A program made the position numbers and the translations under genes. A stretch of DNA of 64,000 bases from Littorina saxatilis (lineage: Eukaryota > Mollusca > Gastropoda > Littorinimorpha > Littorinidae), in the NCBI RefSeq assembly GCF_037325665.1, contig NC_090255.1, positions 27,626,228 to 27,690,227 of the forward strand. The letters are read 5' to 3'. Positions 1-11,571 of this stretch are shown here, one piece after another (the first letter of the stretch is position 1; every line of letters begins with the position of its first letter). A model generated the notes under the pieces. It saw only the letters and a list, made by a program, of their open reading frames with translations, was not told the DNA's origin and made no database searches.

Positions 1-45
1 TGAAAACGACGTTAAACACCAAATAAAGAAAAAAAGAAAGAAAGA
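1..45 (+). repeat. SINE-A 3' tail
   Basis: The window opens inside the 3' end of the AAAG-tailed SINE called SINE-A here: the shared end GACGTTAAACACCAAATAAA is followed by A/G-rich tail. The rest lies outside the window. Confidence 0.8.
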
Positions 46-1015
46 TGATGTACCAATGTGACTTTGTTGACGATGTATCAATGTGACTTTGACTTTGTTG
101 ACGATGTATCAATGTGACTTTGACTTTGTTGACGATGTATCAATGTGACTTTGACTTTGTTGACGATGTATCAATGTGACTTTGACTTTGTTGACGATGT
201 ATCAATGTGACTTTGACTTTGTTGACGATGTATCAATGTGACTTTGACTTTGTTGATGATGTATCAATGTGACTTTGACTTTGTTGACGATGTATCAATG
301 TGACTTTGACTTTGTTGACGATGTATCAATGTGACTTTGACTTTGTTGACGATGTATCAATGTGACTTTGACTTTGTTGACGATGTATCAATGTGACTTT
401 GACTTTGTTGACGATGTATCAATGTGACTTTGACTTTGCTGATGATGTATCAATGTGACTTTGCTAGTGATGTATCTATGTGACTTAGCCTTTACTGATG
501 ATATATCAATGTGACTTTGCTGATGATGTATCAATGTGATTTTGCTGATGATGTTTTTGTGTGTCTTTGACTTTGCTCACGATGTATCTATTTAATTTTG
601 ACTTTGCTGTTGATGTATCAATGTGACTTTGCTGATGATGTATCAATGTGACTTTCACATTCCTGATGATGTATGTATGTGACTTTGCCTTTCCTGATGA
701 TCTACTTATGTGACTTTGAATTTCTTCATGATGTATCAATGTGACTTTGCCTTTCCTGATGATGTATCTATGTTACTTTGAATTTCCTGATGATGTATCT
801 ACGTGACTTTGACTTCCCTGGTTAGTTGGTTTTATGTGAATTTGCCTTTCCTGATAATGTATCTATGTGACTTTGACTTTCCTGATGATGTATCTATGTG
901 ACTTTGGCTTTGCTGGTGGAGTATCTATGTGATTTAGCCTTTACTGATAATGTATCTATGTGACTTTGACTTTGCTGATGATGTTTATAATTATGTCACT
1001 TTGACTTTGCTGACG
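46..1015. repeat. 31-bp minisatellite, left block
   Basis: Tandem repeat of about 31 bp built from GACTTTGACTTTG and a GATGATGTATCAATGT-like half. Units at 70-440 are almost identical. From 440 onward they diverge, with CCTGATGATGTATCTATGT variants and half units. It continues after the SINE at 1029-1664, so it is one array split by an insertion. ORFs across it are repeat artefacts. Confidence 0.9.
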
Positions 1016-1028
1016 ATGTATCTATATA

Positions 1029-1664
1029 CCCCCCGCGGGTTAGGGGGAGTCCCATATTGGTTGGGATTAGAAAGAATTTACCCGATGCTACCCAGCATGT
1101 CGTAAGAGGCGATTAACGGTTCTGCTTCTTCTCTTCTTTTGTCTTATTTCTGCCTTACCAGTCCTTTCACCTATATTTCCTTCCAAGAAAACCCTCCCTA
1201 CTATTCCCTGCAGTTTTCCAATTTTTTTCTTGTTGTCTTATTTCTACCTGACTGGATCCATCACCTTTATTTCACTTACCAAAAGTCTTCTTTTCCACAA
1301 CCTTATTTCTCTGCACCCCGCATGTCGTATGAGGCGACTAACGGATTGTGTTTCTCCTTTAACCCTTGTTAAGTGGTTCTTGTATAGAATATAGTCAATG
1401 TTTGTAAAGATTTTAGTCAAGCAGTATGTAAGAAATGTTTAGTCCTTTGTACTGGAAACTTGCATTCTCCCAGTAAGGTCATATATTGTACTACGTTGCA
1501 AACCCCTGGAGCAATTTTTTGATTAGTGCTTTTGTGAACAAGAAACACTTAACAAGTGGCTCTATCCCATCTCCCCCCTTTCCCCTATCCCATCTCCCCC
1601 CTTTCCCTCGTCGCGATATAACCTTCGTGGTTGAAAACGACGTTAAACACCAAATAAAGTAAAT
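1029..1664 (+). mobile_element. SINE-A copy, variant head
   Basis: Starts with CCCCCCGCGGGTTAGGGGGA and ends with the shared CACCAAATAAAG tail. It is flanked by ATGTATCTATATA at 1016-1028 and 1665-1677, although the surrounding minisatellite could mimic a target duplication. It has an extra T/C-rich stretch at about 1120-1310, and the AAGAGGCGATTAACGG-type motif occurs twice, so the head is longer than in the common form. Confidence 0.8.
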
Positions 1665-1677
1665 ATGTATCTATATA

Positions 1678-2118
1678 ACTTTGCCTGTCCTGATGATGTA
1701 TCTATATGACTTTGACTTTGCTGTTTGGTTGGTTTTATGTGACTTTGCCTTTCCTGATGCTGTATATATTTGACTTTGACTTTGCTGAGGATGTATCTAT
1801 GTGACTTTGACTTTCCTGATGATGTATCTACGTGACTTTGCCTTACCTGATGATGACTTGTATCTATGTGACTTTGACTTTCCTGATGATGTATCTATGT
1901 GACTTTGACTTTCCTGATGATGTATATATAATATGTAACTTTGCCTTTCCTGATTGGTTGGTTTTATGTGACTTAGACTTTGCTGATTATTTGATTTTAT
2001 GTGACTTTGACTTTCCTGATGATGTATGTATGTGACTTTGCCTTTCCTGATGATGTATCCACGTGACTTTGACTTTCCTGATGATGTATCTATGTGACTG
2101 TGACTTTGCTGTTTCCTG
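1678..2118. repeat. 31-bp minisatellite, right block
   Basis: Continuation of the same array, mostly diverged GACTTTCCTGATGATGTATC units mixed with TTGGTTGGTTTTATGTGACT units. It ends near 2118. Confidence 0.8.
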
Positions 2119-2238
2119 ATTTTTGTTTCCGATCGTTGGTATTTATAGTCTTGCGCAGCTAAAAATAAAAACGTAGAGTGAATTATGACTACGAGTGCCC
2201 ATGCTGAGATAATTACACAGTGGATTAGCTTTCCAAAG

Positions 2239-2381
2239 AATTTTTTGATTAGTGCTTTTGTGAACAAGAAACACTTAACAAGTGGCTCTATCCCATCTCC
2301 CCCCTATCCCCCCTTTCCCTCGTCGCGATATAACCTTCGTGGTTGAAAACGACGTTAAACACCAAATAAAGAAAGAAAGAA
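2239..2381 (+). mobile_element. SINE-A, 5'-truncated
   Basis: Contains only the 3' third of SINE-A with a GAAAGAAAGA tail. An exact 12-bp duplication AGCTTTCCAAAG flanks it at 2227-2238 and 2382-2393. This is the signature of target-primed retrotransposition with 5' truncation. Confidence 0.9.
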
Positions 2382-2393
2382 AGCTTTCCAAAG

Positions 2394-2689
2394 CGCATGC
2401 TCAAAAAGTTACAGCATGGTTTCCCGGAGTTTTCCAAAGCCGTACACCACCTTGGACATTATATTGACATAAGAATGACAAGTTTGACCAAATAAGGGAC
2501 ATACATTGCTGTCAAGAGGTGCACTAGATATACCTATCTACTCGGCGCTACTCCCCATTTGGCCAATCACGTGGCCAAGCTCAAGTGAAGTTGGTTCAAT
2601 AGCGTCAATGCAAAAGAAAAAAGCTTTTGGTAGACTCTGTTGCATCATTAGTGTTTTTAAATGATATTTATGTATCCTGTTTCTCTTGG
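2394..2689. other. unassigned
   Basis: No coding exon, RNA gene or repeat family recognised in this stretch. Confidence 0.5.
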
Positions 2690-2857
2690 AGTTTTTACAT
2701 TTAGTAAAGTTTTGACTAAATGTTTTAACATAGACGGGGAATCGAGACGAGGATCGTGGTGTATATGTGTGTATAGGTATGTATGTATGTATGTGTGTGT
2801 GTATGTATAGAGCGATTAAGAGAAAACTACTGGACCGATCTTCATCAAATGTTACAT

Positions 2858-2918
2858 CTTTCTTTCTTTATTTGGTGTATAACGTCGTTTTCAACCGTTC
2901 AAGGTTATATCGCGACGG
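2858..2918 (-). mobile_element. SINE-A 61-bp fragment
   Basis: Only the last 61 bp of SINE-A, flanked by exact AAATGTTACAT at 2847-2857 and 2919-2929. It interrupts the DR-B copy, whose relatives run straight through this point. Confidence 0.9.
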
Positions 2919-3331
2919 AAATGTTACATGAGAGTTCCTGAGTATAATATCCCCAGACGAATGTTTTCATTTTTTCGATAAATATCTTTGATGACGTCAT
3001 ATCCGGCTTTTTTTTAAAGTTGAGGCCGCACTGTCACGCCCTCATTTTTCAATAAAATTGATTGACATTTTGGTCAAGCAATCTTCGACAAAATGTCAGC
3101 TTGGCAGCGTGAAAATTAGTTAATTAGTTTGCTCATTAAAGTTGTCATTAAAATCAAATTTTCACTAACATATTTAAAATTGATGGCATCGTATTCCTCA
3201 CTTTCTCCTGATTTCAAAAACATATACATATGTCATGTTTACTATGAAAATGTGCTCAGAGTTACAGAAAATAGGTTTAAGTAAGTGCTGCGTTCGCGCG
3301 CTACGCGGAGACGAGCGTGACCCGTCTCGGT

Positions 3332-4052
3332 TTTTACATTTAGTCAAGTTTTGACTAAATGTTTTAACATAGAGGGGGAATCGAGACGAGGGTCGTGGTG
3401 TATGTGTGTGTGTGTCTGTCTGGCTGTGCGTGTGTGTGTGTATAGCGATTCAGACCAAACTACTGGACCGATCTTTATGAAATTTGACATGAGAGTTCCT
3501 GAGAATGATATCCCCGGACAGTTTTTTTCTTTTTTTCGATAAATACCTTTGATGACGTCATATCCGGCTTTTTGTAAAAGTTGAGGCGGCACTGTCACAC
3601 CCTCATTTTTCAATCAAACTAATTGAAATTTTGTAAAGAAATCTTCGACAAAGGCCGGACTTTGGTATTACATTTCAGCTTGGTGGCTTAAAAATTAATT
3701 AATGACTTTGGTCATTAAAAATCTGAAAATTGTAATACATTTTTGTTTTTATGTAAAACGATCCAAATGTACGTTTATCTTATTTTACATCATTTCCTGA
3801 TTCCAAAAACATATAAATATGTTATATTTGGATTAAAAACAATCTCTGAAAATTAAAACGAAGAGAGGCACAGAAAAGCGTGCTATGCAGCACAGCGAAA
3901 CCACTACCGCGCTGAACAGGCTCGTCAGTTTCACTCCGTTTTGCAGAAGCGGCGGACTACGGTCATTGTGAAAATATACAGTGCGTTCAGTTTCATTCTG
4001 TGAGTTCCACAACTTAACTAAATGTAGTAATTTCGCCTTATGCGACTTGTTT
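3332..4052 (+). mobile_element. DR-B copy nested in DR-B
   Basis: From the ACATTTAGTCAAG palindrome to CGCCTTATGCGACTTG. It splits the outer copy after CCGTCTCGG. The related copy near 22700 runs from GTCTCGG through to GTGTGGTTAATAGAGAC, which gives an approximate empty site. Confidence 0.75.
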
Positions 4053-4254
4053 TTTGTGTGGTTAGTTGAGACTATCTTAGTATAGTCTTGGCGATGACTG
4101 GTTTTGGTGTTAATCTGTTACTTTGATGCCGACAGCTTGACGAAATGTTTTTATATCGCTTCACGCGACTTGTTTAAATTTAAGGTCAACTCTTCGTATC
4201 AAGATTGTTGTAAACTATTTCATTGGTAATACAATAAAGCATGTATCCATCGAT

Positions 4255-4268
4255 ATGTGTGTGTATGT

Positions 4269-4316
<48 letters not shown>

Positions 4317-4342
4317 GTGTGAGTGTGTAGGTGTGTGTGTGT

Positions 4343-4386
<44 letters not shown>

Positions 4387-4475
4387 CTGTCCCTCTGTCT
4401 GTCCTTCTGTCTGTCCCTCTGTCTGTCCCTCTGTCTGTCAGTCTGTGTCTGTCTGTCAGGCTGTCTGTATATGTG
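4255..4475 (+). repeat. GT microsatellite then CTGTCTGTC repeat
   Basis: Long GT tract with interruptions, followed by tandem TCTG/CCCTCTGTCTGT units. The Cys-Val ORFs across it are artefacts. Confidence 0.95.
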
Positions 4476-4846
4476 CTTTACTTTACTTTATTTGGTGTTT
4501 AACGTCGTTTTCAACCGTTCAAGGTTATATCGCGACGGGGAAAGGGGGGAGATGGGATAGAGCCACTTGTTAATTGTTTCTTGTTCACAAAAGCACTCAT
4601 CAAAAAATTGCTCCAGGGGCTTGCAACGTAGTACAATATATGACCTTACTGGGAGAATGCAAGTTTCCAGTACAAAGGACTTAACATTTCTTACATACTG
4701 CTTGACTAAAATCTTTTCAAACATTGACTATATTCTTTACAAGAAACACTTAACAAGGGTAAAAGGAGAAACAGAATCCGTTAGTCGCCTCTTACGACAT
4801 GCTGGGGAGCATCGGGTAAATTCTTCCCCCTAACCCGCGTGGGGCG
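4476..4846 (-). mobile_element. SINE-A, full length
   Basis: Complete 371-bp copy on the minus strand. The tail CTTTACTTTACTTTATTTGG is at the low-coordinate end and the CCCGCGTGGGGC head at the high end. An exact 12-bp duplication TCTGTATATGTG lies at 4464-4475 and 4847-4858. No convincing RNA polymerase III B box is visible in the head. Confidence 0.92.
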
Positions 4847-4858
4847 TCTGTATATGTG

Positions 4859-5286
4859 ACCGTGTCCCTGTGTGTTAATTGTCTAACATTACAAACTCGT
4901 TTCAATAAATCATTGTTTTGCCAGCAAGGCCACTAATTGTCGGTTCGCACAGTTTAGAGGAGATAACTCAAAAAAAGAATGTTTCTGTCAGTTAGAATAC
5001 TTGACAATCTTTACTCTTAAAGACACACCCCTTCCCGTGAAAAAAAGGTTGAGCTCACCATAATGATCAGATCTGGTACCGGTAAGGCTTTTATTTGGGC
5101 TAAGACTTTCCCTCCACTTGTACACACACCAAAAATGAACAGTCTGGGTGCCGTCTGTATTTGCTCGGTGGGGATTTTAAGTGTGTATGAATTAATTTCG
5201 TAAGTGCCACAAGTGATTTTAATTAATCAAAAATTCCAACTTACCACAGCAAGCAGCCCGGATGTGGCCATTTGGTGGGATATAAA
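4859..5286. other. unassigned
   Basis: No gene or known repeat recognised. Confidence 0.5.
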
Positions 5287-6784
5287 GAGAATACTATACA
5301 GGGCTTGCTGTGTCGTAGGGGAGACCGGGGCTAGTCCGCCCCCGGGGCACATCCGTCTTTGTCTGTTTATTCTTACGTTTGCCACCTTTTAGTCATTTAC
5401 ACCATGTGGGAGTGGTGTCCCTTCTTCCCGCCATATCCTGCAGAAGTTCAGAGGTTGCGCGCCCATATATCGTGAGTAGCCTACAGATCACAAAAAGTGT
5501 TTTTCTTCATTTTTGTAAAATGAATGCATAGGAGTTGACTTAGGTTTTGATGCATTACCTCTGAGAACAAATACTTAGTCTTGGTGTCGAGTGAAAGTGC
5601 GTTAATTAAGGTCGAGTTCTGACAAAAGTTTTGCTTCTTCCTTCCCATGTTGTGCTCGTTATCTGGCACTAGAGTTGCCTGCCCGTGCAGGGGCAAGTCC
5701 GCCTATTTGTCATGGGGCATGTTCGCCGTAAGCAGTATGTACAACAAATGTTCATGCGCACATAAAAACTGTCTGCACATTGATATCAGCTACACATTTG
5801 TCTTGATGTAAAATAAAAAAAATCAGTCTTCTAGTTCATCAAACTCGCCAGTTATGCTACCAAAAGCATAAAAGTAGCATAAAAGTAGGCAGACTAGCCC
5901 CGGTCTCCCCTAACGTCATTTTGTTTTACATTCTTTCGTATTTTGTCATTGGCATTTTTGAACCTAAATATTGAAGGGAGTTAAAAAACCTTTCCCACTA
6001 AAGCTTGCCCACTACTAGTCTTGTACCTACTATGGGATGAGAGCGGCGGACTTGCCCCACCCTGTAGGCGGACTTACTCCGACTTGGGGCAAGTTCGCCT
6101 ACGTTAGGGTAGGTCTACTTAAAGCAGTATGTACAACAAATGTTCATGCGCACATAAAAACTGTCTGCACATTGATATCAGCTACACATTTGTCTTGATG
6201 TAAAATACAAAATCAGTCTTCTAGTTCATCAAACTCGCCAGTTATGCTACCAAAAGCATAAAAGTAGGCGGACTAGCCCCGGTCTCCCCTACCAGATTTA
6301 CACGAGTTTATTTTTTTAAATATTGAACTGCGAGCGAAAGCGAGCTGTTCACTATTTGAAAAAGCAACGAGTGTAAATCTGGTACGACACAGCAAGCCAT
6401 GTAGTATTCTGTTTATCCTACATACTGTACTTACGTGTATTTTACTGAAAATGTCCTGCAGTCGAGGCAGCGAACTTGAAGACGCTTGTTTTGGAACCTC
6501 GATCTCTTCTAAAGCCTCGTGCAATCTATTACGTCAAAGTAACGAAACGTCACTCTGAAAGTGTGGCGTGACGTGTTAGTTTTAAAAATTCATCGATGGT
6601 AATTAGCGAGCACAATTTTTTTCTTTCTATAATGACGTTTGTCTCGGTGACTTTGGCATCAGAAGCAGTGGAAAAACAGGTCCCTGCCAGACTTGCTTGA
6701 CATGACCTCATTTACATAATATACACACGTGTGATTTGAACGATTATTATCTCACGAGTGTCTCTCTCGCGTATGTAGGATAAA
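5287..6784 (+). mobile_element. hairpin element E, copy 1
   Basis: Inverted arms AGAATACT...GCTTGCTGTGTCGTACCAG and the reverse, ending GGTACGACACAGCAAGCC at about 6380-6410, form a near-palindrome. A 375-bp segment bounded by TTTATCCTACATAC and GTATGTAGGATAAA follows (6411-6784). The same two-part structure recurs at 38357-39687. The left arm is split by the TIR element 5318-6289. Confidence 0.8.
5318..6289. mobile_element. TA-inserted TIR element
   Basis: Inverted ends GGGGAGACCGGGGCTAGTCC and its reverse, flanked by TA at 5316-5317 and 6290-6291. Copy 2 of element E has the uninterrupted site TGTCGTACCAG, which supports the insertion and the TA duplication. A third end-like GCCCCGGTCTCCCC lies at 5897-5910, and the roughly 180-bp right end is duplicated (5725-5910 and 6117-6289). 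Internal copies of GCAAGTCCGCC-type motifs are present. No transposase. The TA target suggests a Tc1/mariner/pogo-class non-autonomous element. Confidence 0.85.
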
Positions 6785-7117
6785 TAATCTTATCCCCCGT
6801 AACAGCCTGACCAGATATGAGTTGAGATGGTTGTAGCCAAAACGTTTTCATGAAAAATAGTGTGCCTTTGATAAACGATTTTGCTGTTACTTTTTTCTGC
6901 ACAGACCTTTACAACGTTGTCAGAATTAGTCAGACGTAACAGTTCTCAATATTGTTTGTGTGTAGATACTGTATGATGATGCAAACTACATTTATTGCCT
7001 TCTTTATTTCTTTTTTGTTGTTACTCAAACTGCGTAATAGGTTTACGAGGTAGCACGATTAAAGACGAAGTCTGTTTAAACACGCGGTTAAATACTTTAC
7101 TTCCCATGCAATGCAAA

Positions 7118-7118
<1 letters not shown>
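6785..7118. other. unassigned
   Basis: AT-rich sequence without a recognised gene or repeat. Confidence 0.5.
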
Positions 7119-7184
<66 letters not shown>

Positions 7185-7265
7185 CACACGAACGCGCGCA
7201 CACGCGCTCGCACGCTTGCACTCTCATACCCACGCACACACATTCACGCGCGCGTGAACGCGCAA

Positions 7266-7325
<60 letters not shown>
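7119..7325. repeat. compound CA microsatellite
   Basis: Two perfect CA tracts separated by a CG-containing imperfect stretch at about 7180-7262. Confidence 0.95.
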
Positions 7326-7327
<2 letters not shown>

Positions 7328-7579
7328 CCGCGACTCATTGTGGGATGAAACATCTACTCTAAGGGAGAAAACCCTACTTTGAAAATACACCGACGATGAA
7401 TTCTATTACTTCCCTTTAATCATGATTCACTATAGAACGAGTAGAAATTTAAGGACTAATTATTGATAACTGGCTTGGTTTCTTGCGAATAACTTTCATT
7501 TTGTGTTTGGTAATCCTTCTCTCTTTAGTTAACTGTTAGGCCTAATTATAGCGAATAAACTTAGTCTTAGCTGTCATAT
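7326..7579. other. unassigned
   Basis: No feature recognised. Confidence 0.4.
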
Positions 7580-7988
7580 ATAGAACGTTTGTGTTTCGGA
7601 TGAGACGAAAAACCGAGGTCCCTTCGTGTACACCACATTGGGGTGTGCACGTTAAAGATCCCACGATTGACAAAAGGGTCTTTCCTGGCAAAATTGTATA
7701 GGCATAGATAAAAATGTCCACCAAAATACCCGTGTGACTTGGAATAATAGGCCGTGAAAAGTAGGATATGCGCCTAAATGGCTGCGATCTGCTGGCCGAT
7801 GTGAATGCGTGATGTATTGTGTAAAAAAAAATTCCATCTCACACGGCATAAATAAATCCCTGCGCCTTGAATATGTGCGCGATATAAATTGCATAAAAAG
7901 AATTTAAATTTAAAAAAAAAAAAATCCCTGCGCTTAGAACTGTACCCACGGTATACGCGCGATATAAGCCTCATATTGATTGATTGAT
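7580..7988 (+). mobile_element. SINE-C (TTGA tail), head missing
   Basis: Matches the copy at 22148-22656 from GGATGAGACGAAAAACCGAG through GCGCCTTGAATATGTGCGCG to the ATTGATTGATTGATG tail. The tRNA-like head seen there is absent here. The tail region is partly doubled (7856-7960). Confidence 0.8.
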
Positions 7989-8052
7989 GTGTGACAGAAA
8001 CTAGTCCGTTTTAATCGTCAAATTAAGAATGAACGCTGCCAAAAGTGTTAAA

Positions 8053-8794
8053 ACAAGTCGCGTAAGGCGAAAATACAACATTTAGTCAAGCTCAGTCGAA
8101 CTCACAGAATAAAACTGAACGCATTGCATTTTTTTCCGCAAGACCGTACACTCGTAGCATCGTCTGTCCACCGTTCGTGGCAAAGACAGTGAAATTAACA
8201 ATCCAGAAAAGCGCGGTAGCGGTTGCGCTGAGGAGGATAGCACGCTTTTCTATATCTCTATTCTTTTTAACTCTCTGAACGTGTTTTTAATCCAAACATA
8301 TATCTATATGTTTTTGGAATCAGGAACGGACAAGGAATAAGATGCAATTGTTTTTAAATCGATTTCGAAAATTTTTATATTTTTAATTTTCAGAGCTTGT
8401 ATTTAATTCGAATATAACATATTTATATGTTTTTGGAATCAGAAAATGATGAAAAATACGATAAACGTAATTTTGGATCGTTTTATAAAAAAATATAATT
8501 TTAATTACAATTTTCAGATTTTTAATGACCAAAGTCATTAATTAATTTTTAAGCCTCCAAGCTGAAATGCAATACCAAAGTCCGGCCTTCGTCGAAGATT
8601 GCTTTGCCAAAATTTCAATCAATTTTATTGAAAAATGAGGGTGTGACAGTGCCGCCTCAACTTTTACAATATGCCGGATATGACGTCATCAAAGACACTT
8701 ATCGAAAAACTGAAAAAAATTGTCTGGGGATATCATACCCAGGAACTTGTATGAACAATTTCATAAAGATCGGTCCAGTAGTTTACTCTGAATC

Positions 8795-8843
<49 letters not shown>

Positions 8844-8936
8844 ACACACACACACACACACACATACACCACGACCCTCGTCTCGATTCCCCCCTCTATG
8901 TTAAAACATTTAGTCAAAACTTGACTAAATGTAAAA
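8053..8936 (-). mobile_element. DR-B copy
   Basis: Full-length minus-strand copy, from AAGTCGCGTAAGGCGAAA to TTGACTAAATGTAAAAA, with a CA microsatellite at about 8800-8866 in the position where all copies carry one. Confidence 0.88.
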
Positions 8937-9267
8937 AAAAAAAGAAGAAGAGACAAAGCCTCGCGGGTTGGAGGTTTGTGTTTGTGCAACTGTTTTGACA
9001 TGTGCAAGTTATCCAGAAAAAGGTAAATGCAGCAAATGAAATGGTTTTGAGCGCTCTAGCACCGTCAGTTTGTCAGAACAGGAGGTGGTCCACATTAGGC
9101 AACCTTCCCTTGTATGTGAAAACGTTCAATAGACTGATTAAACGGTGTTCGAAAATAACTGTCAGTATTTCCAAATTAGAATACGATTTTAGATTAATTA
9201 AATTAAAAAGAATACAGATCTCACTCGCCAACACTCACACACACACACACACACCTCACACACATAG
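8937..9267. other. mostly unassigned
   Basis: Part of 8985-9085 weakly resembles the flank of element G at 51938-52023 (GACATGTGCAAGTTA, GCTCTAGCACCGT). A short CA tract lies at 9236-9262. Confidence 0.4.
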
Positions 9268-9278
9268 ACGCATATAGC

Positions 9279-9460
9279 TTTACTTTATTTTACTTTATTT
9301 GGTGTTTAACGTCGTTTTCAACCACGAAGGTTATATCGCGACGGGGAAAGGGGGAGGGGGGTGATGGGATAGAGCCACTTGTTAACTGTTTCTTGTTCAC
9401 AAAAGCACTGATAAAAAAATTGCTCCAGGGGCTTGCAACGTAGTGCAATATATTACATTA
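9279..9460 (-). mobile_element. SINE-A tail-side piece
   Basis: Tail and centre of a minus-strand SINE-A. The target duplication ACGCATATAGC lies at 9268-9278, but its partner is at 11930-11940, beyond the pogo element and a further full-length SINE-A. Confidence 0.85.
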
Positions 9461-11569
9461 AGGGAAAGTCGCCAATCCCGGAACAGTCGGCCAACTTGGA
9501 ACACCTCAATATGCGATCAACGGGGAACAATTCATGAACAATTGTTTTGCAGAAATGTCAAGTGACATTCCTTGATATTATTCCAGCACAAAAAAATGAC
9601 TACCGCAGCAAAACAAAAGAAAATGGTACGTTTTTTTTAAACTTTTCTTCCTTCTTCTTCTTATTTCTACCGTCTACAATTCGTATTATTACTCTTTATC
9701 TATATACGTTCACGTAAAATGTTGATTGCTGTGATAAACCTTCATAGATTTGCAATAATTTGAACGGAAAAAAAGATTTGAAACGTCACGTGTATCCAAC
9801 AGAAAAACGCGAAATCCATGCAGGTGCCATGCGGCAATGATGGAACACATAAGAGAGGCAAACATGGAACAGTGTTCCAGCTTTGCCGCATTCTGTTCCA
9901 TCTTACCCTCATCAAACAATAAACAGAACACTGCTGTTTTATTCACGTATTCAATTCTCTTTTCGGTTTTGTTGTGCTTTATCTTTCTATAAGTTTTATT
10001 ACATGATTGATTGATTTGTTTGACAGTATTATGAGACCCGAACGGCGGTGGTTACCAGAAGAAATGGGCTGCGCTTTGTCGGCAGTGAAAAACGGAGATA
10101 TGGGTTTGCGTTGCGCATCAAGAGCATATGGTGTTACTGTCACAACACTTAAAAGTCATTTAGAAGGAAACAAACAAATTTGCAAAAGAAGAAGTAAAGT
10201 TCACAGGAAGACCTTCTACATTAACACCAGAGATAGAACAAGAACTGATCAATAGCATTCTTGAAGCTGAAATAAATTTGCCAACGTTGTTTTGCACACT
10301 GTACATATGGAGATTCTGGTCATTATTATTGCTTGGTGTCAGCAGCAAATGTAAGCTTACCTGCTGCTGATGTCCTGCAACGCACAACCACAAGCTCGTC
10401 GAAGAGATCATCACGAAAAAAACAATCTTCTCCTTACAAGCAAAAGCTGGAGATTTCACTTGCAAAAAGGCGTGCAGGTCAACAGAAAAGAGGAAAGAAT
10501 GAAGCTACAAAATCTTCTGCTCAGAGAAACAAGAGGGGAATATCTTCTGATCAGAGGGAAAAAAGGAGAACATTCTCGACGATGCGTTCTATCCCGAGGG
10601 AAAGCACTTGGTACTGCTTCATGTGTGGCACCAACTCCCCTGAGAACATGATACAGTGCCAGAGGTACACACAGTGGGCACACGAGGACTGCGCTGACAG
10701 CAGCGGACAAAAGGACTTCGAAGTCTGTACTTAGCAATTTGTGTGTGTCTGCAAAATCAGTTCTTAAATCTGTTCTTAGTTATTTGCTTTGAGACTTTAT
10801 GTGTAATGATTTTTACATTTAGTCAATTGGGCAGGTAGCCCTTTTATATCTATTTGTCAACAGAAGAGGGGTACAAATGAAGCTGCGAAAATTCGTGGTA
10901 CTGCTTCATGTGTGGCACCAACTCCTCTGAGGATATGTTATAGTGCCAGAAGTGCACACAGTAATCACACGATGACTGCGCTGACAGTAGAAGACAAAGG
11001 ACATTGTCTGCGAAATCGGTTCTTTGCCTATTTTTTCCTCTTTTTTTAAGGTTTTGTTTTTCAGTCCTTTTTAGACCTAGCCCTTATTTATCTTGTTGTT
11101 TTACATTTAAGGCTTAAATTGTTATCCGATTTGTTATTTCCTTGGTAAAAATCAAAATATGATGTTGAAATAAAGACATTTACATAAAATGGCTTAATCA
11201 AAATGTTATGACGTATTTATTTATCTTGTGTGTGCTTTTTTGTGTGTGAATGAGAGTGTGTGGGTGTATATGTGTGTGTGTGAGACACAGACAGAGCTAG
11301 AAAGAGAGTCAGGGTGTGTTTGTATGTGTTCCGAGTTTGACAACACAGTGTTCCACTTTACACACCCATGCGTCCAACCTGGAACAAATGCAGACATTTT
11401 TATTATGATCAGTCTGATGAGTTGCGTGACTTTTATTTTATTTTATGTGGTTTGTTTATTTACTGATAGAGTCTAGTATGTGACAATATAAAGAACGTTT
11501 TGCAATATCCATTTTTTTGTCTGGTACGGCTGTTTCTCCTTAACTGTTCCAGGTTTAGCGACTTTCCCC
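9461..11569 (+). mobile_element. pogo-type DNA transposon, non-autonomous
   Basis: A 2109-bp element. Its left end AGGGAAAGTCGCC...GGAACAGT matches the reversed right end GGGGAAAGTCGC...GGAACAGT. TA flanks both sides (9459-9460 and 11570-11571), as expected for pogo/Tc1-mariner elements. It contains a broken transposase gene lacking the catalytic core. Confidence 0.88.
10007..11003 (+). pseudogene. pogo-like transposase remnant
   Basis: The first part (10007-10190) encodes a psq/Tigger-type helix-turn-helix with WLPEEMGCALSAVKNGDMG and a TLKSHL recognition-helix region. The frame is lost near 10190, and a GRPSTLTPEIEQELINS linker is readable in another frame to about 10270. The roughly 250-residue DDE catalytic region is missing. 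From about 10333 a basic C-terminal tail follows, ending in a small Cys/His zinc-binding motif, WYCFMCGT...ENMIQC...HEDC, and a stop at about 10734. A decayed second copy of this end lies at about 10865-11003. Pogo transposases bind the terminal repeats through the helix-turn-helix and cut with the DDE domain. This copy could do only the first at most. Confidence 0.8.
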
Positions 11570-11571
11570 TA

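Larger units (their letters stand above)
2690..4173 (+). mobile_element. dispersed element DR-B, diverged outer copy
   Basis: Diverged copy of a family with at least ten copies in the window. It starts with a palindrome around ACATTTAGTAAAG, carries a variable GT/GTAT microsatellite, TACTGGACCGATCTTCATC and GATGACGTCATATCCGGC, and ends near CGCGACTTG. It is interrupted by a SINE fragment (2858-2918) and by a second DR-B copy (3332-4052). Its 3' end resumes at 4053. No ORF of known family was seen. Confidence 0.75.

Noticed and set aside
46-1015. Regularly spaced 31-bp repeats resembling a CRISPR array
   Set aside because: Units are contiguous with no unique spacers, they drift gradually, and the setting is an animal genome.
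4255-4560. Cys-Val-repeat ORFs over GT/CA tracts (also at 7021, 12663, 13109, 17409, 41387, 50582, 58500)
   Set aside because: Dinucleotide repeats read as protein, with no start context or other support.
4567-4833. Recurrent 88-codon ORF also found at 11705 and 14406
   Set aside because: It is the same stretch of SINE-A in each copy. The frame is not preserved in other copies (for example 23293-23783), so no coding role is supported.
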